Positions 51,822 through 60,210 of a stretch of 64,000 bases of DNA are shown piece after piece; within the stretch, counting starts at the first letter, position 1; each line of letters opens with the position of its first letter. The translations under genes and the position numbers were made by a program. This DNA comes from Pygmaiobacter massiliensis (GTDB lineage: Bacteria > Bacillota > Clostridia > Oscillospirales > Ruminococcaceae), in the NCBI RefSeq assembly GCF_900199435.1, contig NZ_OAML01000003.1:699166-763165 (forward strand). Reading direction: 5' to 3'. The notes under the pieces are model-generated. The model did no database searches, was not told where the DNA came from, and was given only the letters and a program-made list of their open reading frames with translations.

Positions 51822-52559
51822 TTAATTTTCGTAACCGGCAGCAGTTGCAAGCGCTGCATCAATGATTATCGTGGCATTGGGGTGCAGCTTTAAAAAAGTG
51901 CTGGGATTTTGTGTGGTCACCTCATCGTTGCAAAGCAGCCCTCGAATTGCCGCGGCCTTAGCAGCGCCTGTTGCTACCAGCACGATGGACTTGGCGGCAA
52001 GGATGCTGGAAAGCCCCATGGTAATCGCCTGTGTCGGCACATCTTCTGATTTATCAAAAAAGCGTGCATTTGCCGCGATGGTGCTTTCGGTCAGCTGTTC
52101 GATATGTGTTTCGGTATGCAGCAGGTCGGCAGCTTCGTTAAATCCGATATGCCCGTTATTGCCGATGCCCAATAGTTGCAGCTCTGGCACGCCGTTCTCA
52201 CGCACTTTTTTATCAACTTCGCGGCAGTTGGCAGCAAGGTCACCCAGCCCACTGGGGACATAAGTATTGGTTTTGTCTATATCGATCTCATTAAAAAGGT
52301 TGTGGTCCATAAACCAGCGATAGCTTTGTGTATTGCTGCCGTTAAGGCCGCAATATTCATCAAGGTTGACCGTACGGACTTTGGCAAAACTGATTTTACC
52401 GGCTTTGCAGTCTTCAATCAGTCTGCGGTAAATGGGTAGCGGTGTGCCGCCGGTAGCAAGGCCCAGCTTTGCCTGCGGGTTAGCCAAAACAGCGGCTTCG
52501 ATGAGTTCTGCTGCGCGCTGGCAGGAGTCTTCATAACTTTTCGTAACGATCACATTCAA
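51822..52559 (-). CDS. nagB: Glucosamine-6-phosphate deaminase
   Basis: A 245-aa enzyme converting glucosamine-6-phosphate to fructose-6-phosphate and ammonia. Motifs are LGLATGGTPLPIYR (phosphate site), VNLDEYCG (catalytic Asp), GIGNNGHIGFNE and a C-terminal AxxxxVTGAAKA-type segment (here VATGAAKAAAIR). The start is TTG 52559, with AAAGGAGGG 7 nt upstream; an out-of-frame ATG lies between. nagA is not adjacent. The upstream region contains palindromes near a TATAAT box. Confidence 0.95.
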   Translation of the reverse strand: MNVIVTKSYEDSCQRAAELIEAAVLANPQAKLGLATGGTPLPIYRRLIEDCKAGKISFAKVRTVNLDEYCGLNGSNTQSYRWFMDHNLFNEIDIDKTNTYVPSGLGDLAANCREVDKKVRENGVPELQLLGIGNNGHIGFNEAADLLHTETHIEQLTESTIAANARFFDKSEDVPTQAITMGLSSILAAKSIVLVATGAAKAAAIRGLLCNDEVTTQNPSTFLKLHPNATIIIDAALATAAGYEN

Positions 52560-52627
52560 GACATGACCCTCCTTTTGTTTTCGGTGCATCCTTCTATTGT
52601 TCCATTCCACTAGCAGACAGAAAATTT

Positions 52628-52713
52628 CTGCAATTGCAGAGCGACGCAAAGAGCGACAAGGTCGCTGCTGTGTCGCTCAAAGGATTACACTTTTATTATA
52701 AACGTCTAAGACG
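52628..52713 (-). promoter_or_regulatory. nagB promoter/operator region with palindromes
   Basis: On the minus strand a TATAAT -10 lies at 52695-52700 with a weak -35. CGTCTTAGACG (52703-52713) sits in the spacer; its GTCT-AGAC half-sites resemble GntR/HutC-family NagR operators. A CTGCAATTGCAG palindrome (52628-52639) and GAGCGAC/GTCGCTC repeats (52651-52678) lie in the leader. Confidence 0.45.
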
Positions 52714-52769
52714 GTTAATTCTAGCCATAAAGCTGGCATTTTTTATACACTTTTGTCTCGCTTGCGGCC

Positions 52770-53552
52770 TTACAGGTAAAGGCTACGAGGTACCAAACTG
52801 TTTTCCGTGGCTGGTACCCGCACACTGCGGCGGTAAGCGGCAGGGGTCATACCGGTGCTGCTGCGAAACACTTTGCAGAAGTAATTCGCCCCTGAAAATC
52901 CGGTCAGCTGCGCAAGCAATTCTAAGGGGCAGTCTTCGGCAGCTAGCAGTTGTTTGGCAGCTTCGATACGAATTTCAGTGAGATATTGCCCCGGCGTTTT
53001 GCCGGTGGCGGCTTTAAAGCTGCGAACCAAATGACTTTTGCTGACTTCCAGTACCTCAGCCAGCTCCTCTACTCCGTAAAGATGAGCATAGCGTGACTGA
53101 ATTAGCCGTACCGCTTCTGCAGCCAGCTCTGGCAAGGGCTCGGCTGCTTCGTCAAAAGAGGCGAGCCGGCAGAACAGCGAAAAACAAAAGGTTGGCGAAG
53201 GGCTGCTTTGTGCTTTTGCAGCTTCTATAATTTGTTCGGCAAGGCCGGGTAATGAGGCAGCTTTTTGCACCAGAACACTCTTGAGTGCATCTGATAGCAA
53301 TGAAATAGCGCTGCCACTTAGCGCTACGCCGTAAAGCTCTGTTTCTTCCACTGGTGCAAACTGAAGCGGTAGGGCGGTCAGTAACAGGTCACCGTCCCGC
53401 ACCAAAAAAGGCGCGTCTTCTTCGGCGGTCACTGCAGCCTGACCTCGCGCACAGAAAAAAAGCCACAGACCTTTATGCGTTACAAAAGGTGCTAACCCAG
53501 TAAAATTAAAAAAATTGGAAAAGAAGCAAAGGTTAGAAGGGTCGAAAATCAA
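52770..53552 (-). CDS. AraC family transcriptional regulator
   Basis: This 260-aa regulator has an N-terminal cupin-like sensor domain (about 1-135, including the DGDLLLTALPLQFAPV strand). A C-terminal pair of AraC HTH motifs follows (about 160-255; YGVEELAEVLEVSKSHLVRSFKAATGKTPGQYL and LAQLTGFSGANYFCKVFRSSTGMTPAAYRR, each shown only in part of the domain). The start is TTG with a poor SD. It is upstream of nagB in the same direction, so it might regulate amino-sugar use, but it is also divergent from the sugar ATPase gene. Confidence 0.88.
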   Translation of the reverse strand: MIFDPSNLCFFSNFFNFTGLAPFVTHKGLWLFFCARGQAAVTAEEDAPFLVRDGDLLLTALPLQFAPVEETELYGVALSGSAISLLSDALKSVLVQKAASLPGLAEQIIEAAKAQSSPSPTFCFSLFCRLASFDEAAEPLPELAAEAVRLIQSRYAHLYGVEELAEVLEVSKSHLVRSFKAATGKTPGQYLTEIRIEAAKQLLAAEDCPLELLAQLTGFSGANYFCKVFRSSTGMTPAAYRRSVRVPATENSLVPRSLYL

Positions 53553-53672
53553 AATTTTTCACCACACATCAATAAATTACTATTTTAAAACGAGACAACT
53601 GTGTTATTATTATAGTAGTAGATAAATTTCTAGTCAATATAATCAATATTTTATAGTTTGTGGAGGTTTATT

Positions 53673-54788
53673 ATGGCAAGTATCTCTTTACAGCACATCT
53701 TTAAAATCTATCCGGGCGACGTTACCGCTGTCCGTGATTTTAACCTCGAAATCGATGACCGTGAGTTTATCGTATTGGTCGGCCCTTCCGGCTGCGGCAA
53801 ATCCACTACCCTGCGTATGATTGCAGGCCTGGAAGAAATCAGCAAAGGCGAGCTGTATATCGGCGACCGCCTTGTAAACGATGTCCCCCCGAAAGATCGC
53901 GACATTGCAATGGTGTTCCAGAACTATGCACTGTATCCGCATATGACGGTTTACAAGAACATGGCTTTCGGTCTGGAACTTCGCAAAACACCGAAAGACG
54001 AAATTGACCGCCGCGTTCACGAAGCTGCGAAGGTGCTGGATATTGAGCACTTGCTGGATCGTCGCCCGAAAGCACTTTCCGGTGGCCAGCGTCAGCGTGT
54101 GGCACTGGGCCGCGCTATGGTGCGTAACCCGGCTGTCTTCCTGCTCGACGAGCCTCTTTCCAACCTTGACGCAAAACTGCGTACTGCTATGCGCACCGAG
54201 ATTATCAAGCTGCATAAAAAACTTGGCACTACCTTTGTTTACGTTACCCACGACCAGACCGAGGCTATGACGATGGGTGACCGTATCGTTGTTATGAAAG
54301 ACGGTGTAGTACAGCAGGTTGATACCCCGCAAAACCTTTACGACTTCCCCTGCAATATGTTTGTTGCAGGCTTTATCGGCAGCCCGCAGATGAACTTCCT
54401 CGATGCAAAACTGATTAAAGAGGGCAACACCTATTACTGCGATTTCGGCGAGCAGAAGATGTCCATCCCCGCTGAGAAAATCGCAGCCAACCCCGGCATC
54501 GAAGCTTATGTTGGCAAAGATGTCAAACTTGGCATTCGCCCCGAAGATATCAAAGATGACGAAGCCTTCCTGGCTGCACATGCCGATGCCAACTTTGAAG
54601 CAGCAGTCGATGTTTCTGAGCTCATGGGCAGTGAAGTCTATCTGTACCTTGAGTGCCGTGGCAGCAAGATGACCGCTCGTGTGGCACCGAACACCACCAG
54701 CCGCACCGGCTCTAAAATCAAGGTTGCTTTCGATACCACCAAAATGCACCTGTTCGACAGCGAGTCTGAGGCAGCTATTCTCAACTAA
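53673..54788 (+). CDS. Sugar ABC transporter ATP-binding protein, MsmK/UgpC type
   Basis: This 371-aa ATPase has Walker [10 protein letters not shown], a Q-loop [12 protein letters not shown], signature LSGGQRQR, Walker [15 protein letters not shown] and switch His [12 protein letters not shown]-terminal regulatory OB-like domain (about 240-370, TOBE/MalK type) follows. It lacks adjacent permease and binding-protein genes, matching the shared MsmK ATPases that serve several carbohydrate transporters in Firmicutes. ATG 53673 has TGGAGGT 5 nt upstream; a TTG-like upstream start is in the SD region. The divergent AraC gene may regulate it. Confidence 0.93.
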   Translation: MASISLQHIFKIYPGDVTAVRDFNLEIDDREFIVLVGPSGCGKSTTLRMIAGLEEISKGELYIGDRLVNDVPPKDRDIAMVFQNYALYPHMTVYKNMAFGLELRKTPKDEIDRRVHEAAKVLDIEHLLDRRPKALSGGQRQRVALGRAMVRNPAVFLLDEPLSNLDAKLRTAMRTEIIKLHKKLGTTFVYVTHDQTEAMTMGDRIVVMKDGVVQQVDTPQNLYDFPCNMFVAGFIGSPQMNFLDAKLIKEGNTYYCDFGEQKMSIPAEKIAANPGIEAYVGKDVKLGIRPEDIKDDEAFLAAHADANFEAAVDVSELMGSEVYLYLECRGSKMTARVAPNTTSRTGSKIKVAFDTTKMHLFDSESEAAILN

Positions 54789-54805
54789 ATTTGGCTTTTA
54801 TAACA

Positions 54806-54846
54806 AAAAAACGCGCTTTGAGTTTACCCTCAAGGCGCGTTTTTGT
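54806..54846 (+). terminator. Terminator after the ABC ATPase gene
   Basis: AAACGCGCTTTGAG pairs with CTCAAGGCGCGTTT, then TTG; the downstream promoter overlaps its 3' arm. Confidence 0.85.
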
Positions 54847-54852
54847 TATAAT
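54824..54852 (+). promoter_or_regulatory. Sigma-A promoter of the nitrilase-family gene
   Basis: TTTACC (54824-54829) in the terminator loop, 17-bp spacer, perfect TATAAT (54847-54852). Confidence 0.55.
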
Positions 54853-54899
54853 AAAGGCAATAAGGTGCCGCACGCTGCGGCGAAAGTGAGGAACATGGA

Positions 54900-55712
54900 A
54901 TGGATAAGCGCAACGCTACTTTGAAAATTGCTCTGGCACAAATGACGGTGACCCATGGCGAAGTTGCCCCGAACCTTGCAACCATCTGCCGCATGACTGC
55001 GGAGGCCGCCCAGGCAGGCGCACAAATCGTGTGTTTCCCCGAACTGGCACAGTGCGGCTTCTATATGAAAAAAGAAACTCTAAACGCCCTTGCGGAGCCG
55101 ATAGAAGGCCCATTTGTAACCAAGCTGCAGGCACTTGCAGCAGAACATCATATTCATCTGCTGTGTGGCTATGCAGAAGCGCCGACAGGCGAGGAGGCTC
55201 TCTATAACTCCTGCGTACTGATTGATGACGAGGGCAAAATTCTTGAAAATATGCGAAAAATATATCTCTGGGGCAGAGAAAAACAGCGCTTTACGCCGGG
55301 GCATCGCCTGCCCGTCGTAAACACCAAGCTGGGCCGCATTGGCATCCTGAACTGCTATGATGCCGAATACCCCGAAACCTTCCGTATCGAGGCGCTGAAG
55401 GGCGCAGAGCTGATTCTGGTGGGAGCAAACTGGAGCTTTACCGGGCAAAGCCGGTGGGAGCTGCAGCTTTCCTGCAATGCGCTGTGTAATTTGCTGTTTG
55501 TAGCAGGCGTTAATATTGCAGACCAGTACTGTTGCGGACACTCGCGGGTGGTTGCACCAGACGGGCGCGTGATAGGAACAGTGCATAATGAAGAAACGGT
55601 GCTTATCACTACCATAGATTTTGCCGAGATTGAAGAGCAGCGCGCCAAGATTCCTTACATGACCGATTTCAATCCGGAAACTTTTACGATGGATGCCTTG
55701 AAAACTTATTAG
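54900..55712 (+). CDS. Carbon-nitrogen hydrolase (nitrilase superfamily)
   Basis: A 270-aa amidohydrolase with the Glu-Lys-Cys catalytic triad: Glu in CFPELAQCGF, Lys in MRKIYLWGREKQRF, and Cys in IGILNCYDAEYPE (about residue 147). It hydrolyses an amide or carbamoyl bond; the substrate is unknown. SD GTGAGG lies 8 nt upstream of ATG. It is convergent with the LysR gene 11 bp away. Omega-amidase and N-carbamoyl-type roles are possible. Confidence 0.92.
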   Translation: MDKRNATLKIALAQMTVTHGEVAPNLATICRMTAEAAQAGAQIVCFPELAQCGFYMKKETLNALAEPIEGPFVTKLQALAAEHHIHLLCGYAEAPTGEEALYNSCVLIDDEGKILENMRKIYLWGREKQRFTPGHRLPVVNTKLGRIGILNCYDAEYPETFRIEALKGAELILVGANWSFTGQSRWELQLSCNALCNLLFVAGVNIADQYCCGHSRVVAPDGRVIGTVHNEETVLITTIDFAEIEEQRAKIPYMTDFNPETFTMDALKTY

Positions 55713-55723
55713 ACAGCATATAG

Positions 55724-56698
55724 CTACTCGAATTCAGCGCAGGATTCTTCGGGCAGCTCTTCCGCCCCGCAGAGGTCCAGGAACGCTTGTGCGGAACGCG
55801 ACATATACCGGCCCTTTTTGCTTGCCAGATAAACAGGACGGACCGCTAAGGGGTCATCCAGCTTGTAATAAACCATGTTGTCTGTTTCGGGCAAAAAGCG
55901 AAACAGTGCAGCACGCATAAATACAGCGCCAGCGCCGTTGCGCGAGATGAAGAACGAGGTGAGAATCTGATCCAATGACATATGTATTTGAGGAGTAAAA
56001 CCTGCGTTGCGACAGATGGACATGCCACGCTTGTACATATCATTGCCCGGTTTCATCATCAAAAACGGAATGTCGTGTAGCTCATGCAATGGCACGGCGG
56101 GGACATCCGGTGAAACAAAACGCTCGGATTTAATATCCTGGAAGGTGAGTGCATAATCTTTCACTCGCGCATTTTCTTTAAAGCAGGAGGGGACTGCAAG
56201 AATGATGTTTTCATGCCCCATAATATAGCGGGTCAGCGATTCATCTTTTTCGGTCAGCGCAGTTTCAATAATGAGGTCCAGCGCCTGTGTGTGCAGACCG
56301 TATTTTAGGTCAGCCAAATTACCCTCCAACAAATCGATGGTAATGCCGGGGTGTTCTTTCTGAAACTCACCAATCAGGCTGGAGAGAACATAAGAGCAAA
56401 AATAAGAAGACCCGCCCAGCGAAAGGTGGCCTTTGCCGAGTGTGGAAAGGTCTTGATAATAATCCTGCACATTGCTTTCGGCCAGCAGAATTTTCTCAAT
56501 GTTTTCGATGTAATAAGCACCGTATTCCGTCACCCGAAGGGGCACAGTGGTGCGATCGAAAATCGGGCAGCCAATCTTTTTTTCAGCTTTTTTCACCATT
56601 GCGCTTAGGGCTGGTTGAGTAATGTACAACTTCTTTGCCGCTTTCGAAAAGCTCTTTTCTTGATATACGGCATAAACATATTTCATTTCGTTCAGCAA
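55724..56698 (-). CDS. LysR family transcriptional regulator
   Basis: A 324-aa regulator. The N-terminal winged HTH reads VYAVYQEKSFSKAAKKLYITQPALSAMVKKAEKKIG (in part), and the rest is a two-lobed effector domain (about 95-300). The start is TTG 56698, with AAAGGAGG 7 nt upstream, rather than an in-frame ATG at 56779 lying in the promoter. The minus-strand promoter is TTGTCA-18-TATAAT. It is next to the M29 peptidase and symporter genes, possible targets. Confidence 0.92.
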   Translation of the reverse strand: MLNEMKYVYAVYQEKSFSKAAKKLYITQPALSAMVKKAEKKIGCPIFDRTTVPLRVTEYGAYYIENIEKILLAESNVQDYYQDLSTLGKGHLSLGGSSYFCSYVLSSLIGEFQKEHPGITIDLLEGNLADLKYGLHTQALDLIIETALTEKDESLTRYIMGHENIILAVPSCFKENARVKDYALTFQDIKSERFVSPDVPAVPLHELHDIPFLMMKPGNDMYKRGMSICRNAGFTPQIHMSLDQILTSFFISRNGAGAVFMRAALFRFLPETDNMVYYKLDDPLAVRPVYLASKKGRYMSRSAQAFLDLCGAEELPEESCAEFE

Positions 56699-56734
56699 GG
56701 GCCATCCTCCTTTGTCTTTAATATTCCATTTTCT

Positions 56735-56764
56735 ATTATACCTTCTTTTTGATTGCGATGACAA
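56735..56764 (-). promoter_or_regulatory. Sigma-A promoter of the LysR gene
   Basis: On the minus strand, TTGTCA (56759-56764) and perfect TATAAT (56735-56740) have an 18-bp spacer. Confidence 0.75.
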
Positions 56765-56852
56765 CAAAAAATTTAGCAAAGCAGCGTAGCACAGTGTTGG
56801 TTAAATGAAAACGAAAGAAAGTATAACGGCCCTAAAACTGAAATAACAACGC

Positions 56853-56899
56853 ATAAAATGAGCGCCCTGCGGTGAAATCGAAAGCCGCAGGGCGCTCAT
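56853..56899 (-). terminator. Terminator after the M29-family gene
   Basis: On the minus strand, ATGAGCGCCCTGCGG pairs with CCGCAGGGCGCTCAT, followed by TTTTATG. Confidence 0.85.
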
Positions 56900-56993
56900 A
56901 GGCATTATTGTGACGTAAAAAGTAAGTATTAACTTGGAGATTTTTGGAGAAAAGAAATGTAATTATTTATAAATGAGAAAGGAGTTTGGAAGA

Positions 56994-57995
56994 TTAGACT
57001 TCGCCGAGGCAGGTAAGTTTGCCATCTTTTACGATGATCTCGCCGTCAAATTCGATGGTCGGGTTGTACTGAACCATGTCGATGTGAACGGTGGAACGTG
57101 CCGGCTGGCCATAGTAGAAGCCGTTGCCCATAGCAATGTGGCAGGTGCCGCGTGCTTTTTTCTCTTCTTCGAAGTCGCCGTTGAAGAGGCAAGCCGGGTT
57201 CAGGCCGATGCCGATCTCTGCGATGTTATCGCTGTCTTTAACTTCAGCAAGCTGACGGCGAATCTCGCGGCAGACGTTGCTGTCGCCGCCGACAACCTCA
57301 ACAATGCGGCCGCCTTCGATGCGCAGCTCAACGGGTACAGACGGTTTGCCGTAGTAGCAGATGGGGCCGTCGATGACCAGTTTGCCGTGGGTAGAACCAA
57401 TCACGGGTCCGAGAGAAACCTCACCGTCAGACCATGCCATTGCATCGCCGGGGTTACGGGCAATGCCGCACTCGATGATGGGTTCCATCTGGTTCATTTC
57501 CATGTACAGATCAGTGCCTGCCGGGGTGGTGATATGAGCGTTTTTCTTGCCGCGCCAGACAGCCTGCAGCTTCTCGCCGTCTGCATAAACAGCTTCGTAA
57601 TCAGCCAGAGCGCCGCCACGGGTAAAGTTGTCGATGTGACGCAGGCAGATGGAAACCTCACGCAGAGATTTTTTGTTGACGAGCTCTTTCAGGTGGTTGT
57701 TGTAGATAGCAGCGCCGGAAGAAGTGGTCATGCCGATGAAAACATCGCAAGCATCCATGCCGAGCTCAAGGGATTTCGGGAAGATGGTGGCTTTGTCTTT
57801 GCCACGGATGGGCATCATGTAGATGCCATACTCAGCACCGCATTTCAGAGCAGCAGCAGCGCAAGCGTTTGCCATGCGCATATCGGTCTGCGGATCGATA
57901 ACGATCAAAACTTCTTCGCCCGGCTTAACAGCCATAAGGTTGCTCAGCAGATAGTCAGCGCGTTCAATACACTCAATAATACGATTGTCTTCCAT
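56994..57995 (-). CDS. M29-family leucyl aminopeptidase-like protein
   Basis: A 333-aa protein of the aminopeptidase T/NicX-like (M29) superfamily. Features include VKPGEEVLIVIDPQTDMRMANACAAA at the N-terminus, GGDSNVCREIRRQLAE, a Glu in IAEIGIGLNPAC, and HIAMGNG and STVHIDMVQYNP supplying metal-ligand His/Asp. It likely has metal-dependent aminopeptidase activity, though the superfamily includes a ring-cleaving dioxygenase. SD AAAGGAG. It is 85 bp downstream of the symporter on the same strand, so likely cotranscribed. Confidence 0.85.
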   Translation of the reverse strand: MEDNRIIECIERADYLLSNLMAVKPGEEVLIVIDPQTDMRMANACAAAALKCGAEYGIYMMPIRGKDKATIFPKSLELGMDACDVFIGMTTSSGAAIYNNHLKELVNKKSLREVSICLRHIDNFTRGGALADYEAVYADGEKLQAVWRGKKNAHITTPAGTDLYMEMNQMEPIIECGIARNPGDAMAWSDGEVSLGPVIGSTHGKLVIDGPICYYGKPSVPVELRIEGGRIVEVVGGDSNVCREIRRQLAEVKDSDNIAEIGIGLNPACLFNGDFEEEKKARGTCHIAMGNGFYYGQPARSTVHIDMVQYNPTIEFDGEIIVKDGKLTCLGEV

Positions 57996-58080
57996 GATAA
58001 GTAGCTCCTTTAAATTTATGTAGAATAGTGTGAATTCTGAAGCCGCCGTAGCGGCATCAGTAGGGTGCGATTAAGGTTGG

Positions 58081-59397
58081 CTAGGCAGCCACTTCTGATT
58101 TACCCGCGTTCGGGTCGTGGAATACATCGCGGTCGAGGTCGCCTTCCAGAGCAGCAATGCAAACGCTGGTAACGAGGTCGCCGGAAGAGTTGGTAGAAGT
58201 GTGTGCCTGGTCGATGATACGATAGATACCGGAAACGAGAGCGATGGCTTCCAGAGGAAGACCCATCTGGGTAAGTAAGGTGATGCTGATAACGAGGCCA
58301 ATCTGCGGGGTAGCAGCGCAGCCAACGCTCAAGAAGGTGGCCTGAACCACCAGCATGATCTGCTGCTGGAGAGAAAGTTCAATGCCGTAAAGCTGGGATG
58401 CGAAAAGAACGATGATACCGAAGTAGATGCAGGTGCCGTTCATGTTGGCGGTAGCACCGAGCGGTAGAACAAAGTTCGAAATATCACGGGGAACACCGAG
58501 CTTTTTGGGAGCAACTTCCATAGAAACGGGCAGTGCAGCACTGCTGGTGCAGGTGCTGAAAGCCAGCATCCAAGGCTCGAAAGCCTTTTTCCAGAACATG
58601 ATGGGGCTGACGCGTGCCACGAATTTGAGGAAGATTGCATACACAACGATAACCATGATGGCGTTTGCCAGGTAGTCGGTTGCGATAAATTTGAAGACAG
58701 GTCCAAAAATCTGCAGGCCGTATTTGGCAAGCGCAACGCTCATCAGGCCGAAAACGCCGTAGGGGATAATGCCCAGGATGAGGTTGATGATTTTAAACAT
58801 GGTTTCAGAAAGCAAGGTAATAATCTGTGCCAGGGGCTCTGCACGTTTGCCCAGGCTGATAATCGCAAAGCCGATGAACAGCGAGAAGACGATGATAGGC
58901 ATCATGTCGCCGCTGGTCAAAGAAGCGAACGGGTTTGCAGGGATAAGATCCAGAATGGTTTGATAGATACCGGGCAGTTCTTTCACCTCGGGGCTTGTTA
59001 CGGCGCTGCCAAGCACGATGCCCTTGCCGGGCTGAATGAGGTTTGCCAAGGTAAGGCCGATGGTGGAAGCGATTGCCGAGCTGCCGAGGAACCAAAGAAT
59101 GGTTTTGAGACCTACGCTGCGTAGTTTTTTAATATCGCCCAGCGAAAGCGCTGCATCGATGATGCAGAAGAAAACCAAGGGAACGACGACCATCTTGATC
59201 AGTTTCAGGAACAAGTCGCCGATAAACTGCAAGAACGGAAGGACATAACTGCCAATGATGGGATTATCAACACCACCCAGGATGTTTAAGACATATCCGA
59301 AGAGAATACCGGCTGCCAAGGCTGCAAATATTTTAATGTGCAGCGGCATCTTTTTCTTAGCCGGTTTGCTCTGTTTCTGGTTTGCCGCAGAGTCCAA
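58081..59397 (-). CDS. Dicarboxylate/amino acid:cation symporter (DAACS), atypical substrate-site motifs
   Basis: A 438-aa transporter with eight membrane helices and two re-entrant hairpins as in GltPh. The first hairpin motif is TSSAALPVSMEV. The helix 7 signature NMDGT reads NMNGT (58428-58452), and the helix 8 signature DRxRTxxNVxGD reads DQAHTSTNSSGD (58178-58217), so residues that bind Na+ and the substrate side-chain carboxylate in known members are changed. It probably imports an amino acid or other acid with a cation; glutamate or aspartate is doubtful. It has a TTGACT-17-TAGAAT promoter upstream and palindromes downstream of it. Confidence 0.9.
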   Translation of the reverse strand: MDSAANQKQSKPAKKKMPLHIKIFAALAAGILFGYVLNILGGVDNPIIGSYVLPFLQFIGDLFLKLIKMVVVPLVFFCIIDAALSLGDIKKLRSVGLKTILWFLGSSAIASTIGLTLANLIQPGKGIVLGSAVTSPEVKELPGIYQTILDLIPANPFASLTSGDMMPIIVFSLFIGFAIISLGKRAEPLAQIITLLSETMFKIINLILGIIPYGVFGLMSVALAKYGLQIFGPVFKFIATDYLANAIMVIVVYAIFLKFVARVSPIMFWKKAFEPWMLAFSTCTSSAALPVSMEVAPKKLGVPRDISNFVLPLGATANMNGTCIYFGIIVLFASQLYGIELSLQQQIMLVVQATFLSVGCAATPQIGLVISITLLTQMGLPLEAIALVSGIYRIIDQAHTSTNSSGDLVTSVCIAALEGDLDRDVFHDPNAGKSEVAA

Positions 59398-59450
59398 TTT
59401 GATACCCTCCTTTTAAAAGCGTTGCGAATTCCGTTTTGTTGTTGTTGGGT

Positions 59451-59496
59451 GAAAACAGGAGATCAATCTGTTTTCTCGTTTCGTATCTCATGAGAT
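59451..59496 (-). promoter_or_regulatory. Operator/leader palindromes of the symporter gene
   Basis: A perfect 12-bp palindrome ATCTCATGAGAT (59485-59496) lies just downstream of the predicted start of transcription. A perfect GAAAACAG/CTGTTTTC inverted repeat (59451-59475, 9-nt loop) lies further into the leader. A nearby LysR or TetR protein may act here. Confidence 0.5.
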
Positions 59497-59505
59497 TATG
59501 GTCAT

Positions 59506-59534
59506 ATTCTACACAAACTTGGAGAAGCAGTCAA
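59506..59534 (-). promoter_or_regulatory. Sigma-A promoter of the symporter-peptidase unit
   Basis: On the minus strand, TTGACT (59529-59534) and TAGAAT (59506-59511) have a 17-bp spacer. Confidence 0.7.
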
Positions 59535-59690
59535 TGTGTTTTGGACATTATATACACATTGGTATGGGGTATAAGTTGAGGGTTATGAAATCACTCCTTT
59601 CAAGCAAGGCTCTGAAACGCTGTAAAAAGCCGAGCCAAAGCCCATGAATATTTGTAAAAACCGCGCACACCCTATCATCGAGGTGATTGT

Positions 59691-60143
59691 ATGAAGTTGA
59701 CCGAAAAAGAACGTTCTCTGCTGCGGGATCTCAAAGCGGAAGAACAGCTCTGCGTGGACAAATATGCCAAATACGCTGCTGATGCAGAGGATGCGATGTT
59801 ATCCAACCTGTTCGAGTCCATCGGACAAACCGAACAGCATCATTTGGATACCATCAACCTGATGATGGCGGGCGGAGTTCCGACACTGAAAAAAGGCGGA
59901 CGTAAAAAGCAAGCACCGCCTACCGGCAACCGCGCGCGCAAAAACCCCAGCCAGCAGGATGGGTATCTTTGCGCTGATGCACTGTCGACCGAGAAACATG
60001 TGTCTTCCGTTTACGATACCAGTGTGTTTGAATTTGCACAGCCGGAGCTGCGCAACGCGCTGAACCATATCCAAGGCGAAGAGCAGGGACATGGTAAACA
60101 GATTTATGACTATATGTCGAGTCATGGTCTTTACAACGCATAA
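59691..60143 (+). CDS. Ferritin-like/CotF-type spore coat protein
   Basis: A 150-aa helical protein with ferritin-like helices containing EEQLCVDKYAKYA, EQHHLDTINLMM, DALSTEKHVSSVYDT and EEQGHGKQIYDYM, typical of CotF/rubrerythrin-like coat-associated proteins. Its His/Glu residues could bind metal. A Lys/Pro-rich insert (about 67-85) interrupts the helices. It may be made in sporulation, but no sporulation sigma promoter is clear. GAGGTG precedes ATG. Confidence 0.8.
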   Translation: MKLTEKERSLLRDLKAEEQLCVDKYAKYAADAEDAMLSNLFESIGQTEQHHLDTINLMMAGGVPTLKKGGRKKQAPPTGNRARKNPSQQDGYLCADALSTEKHVSSVYDTSVFEFAQPELRNALNHIQGEEQGHGKQIYDYMSSHGLYNA

Positions 60144-60153
60144 AGAGAACAAA

Positions 60154-60190
60154 AAAAGTCGTCCTTTCGTTGCCGAAAGGGCGGCTTTTT
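60154..60190 (+). terminator. Terminator after the CotF-like gene
   Basis: AAAAGTCGTCCTTTCG pairs with CGAAAGGGCGGCTTTT, followed by T residues. Confidence 0.9.
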
Positions 60191-60210
60191 TGTTGTCGTA
60201 CAATGCAATT

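Noticed and set aside
53688-54749. Minus-strand open frame of 353 codons opposite the sugar ABC ATPase
   Set aside because: It is the antisense shadow of a highly codon-biased ATPase gene, with no recognisable domain and no promoter.
56973-58004. Plus-strand open frame of 343 codons opposite the M29-family gene
   Set aside because: The minus strand encodes a clear M29-family protein with proper SD and terminator, so the plus frame is a shadow.
59485-59496. ATCTCATGAGAT as a terminator
   Set aside because: It is a loopless palindrome without a T run and sits at the start of transcription, so an operator is more likely.
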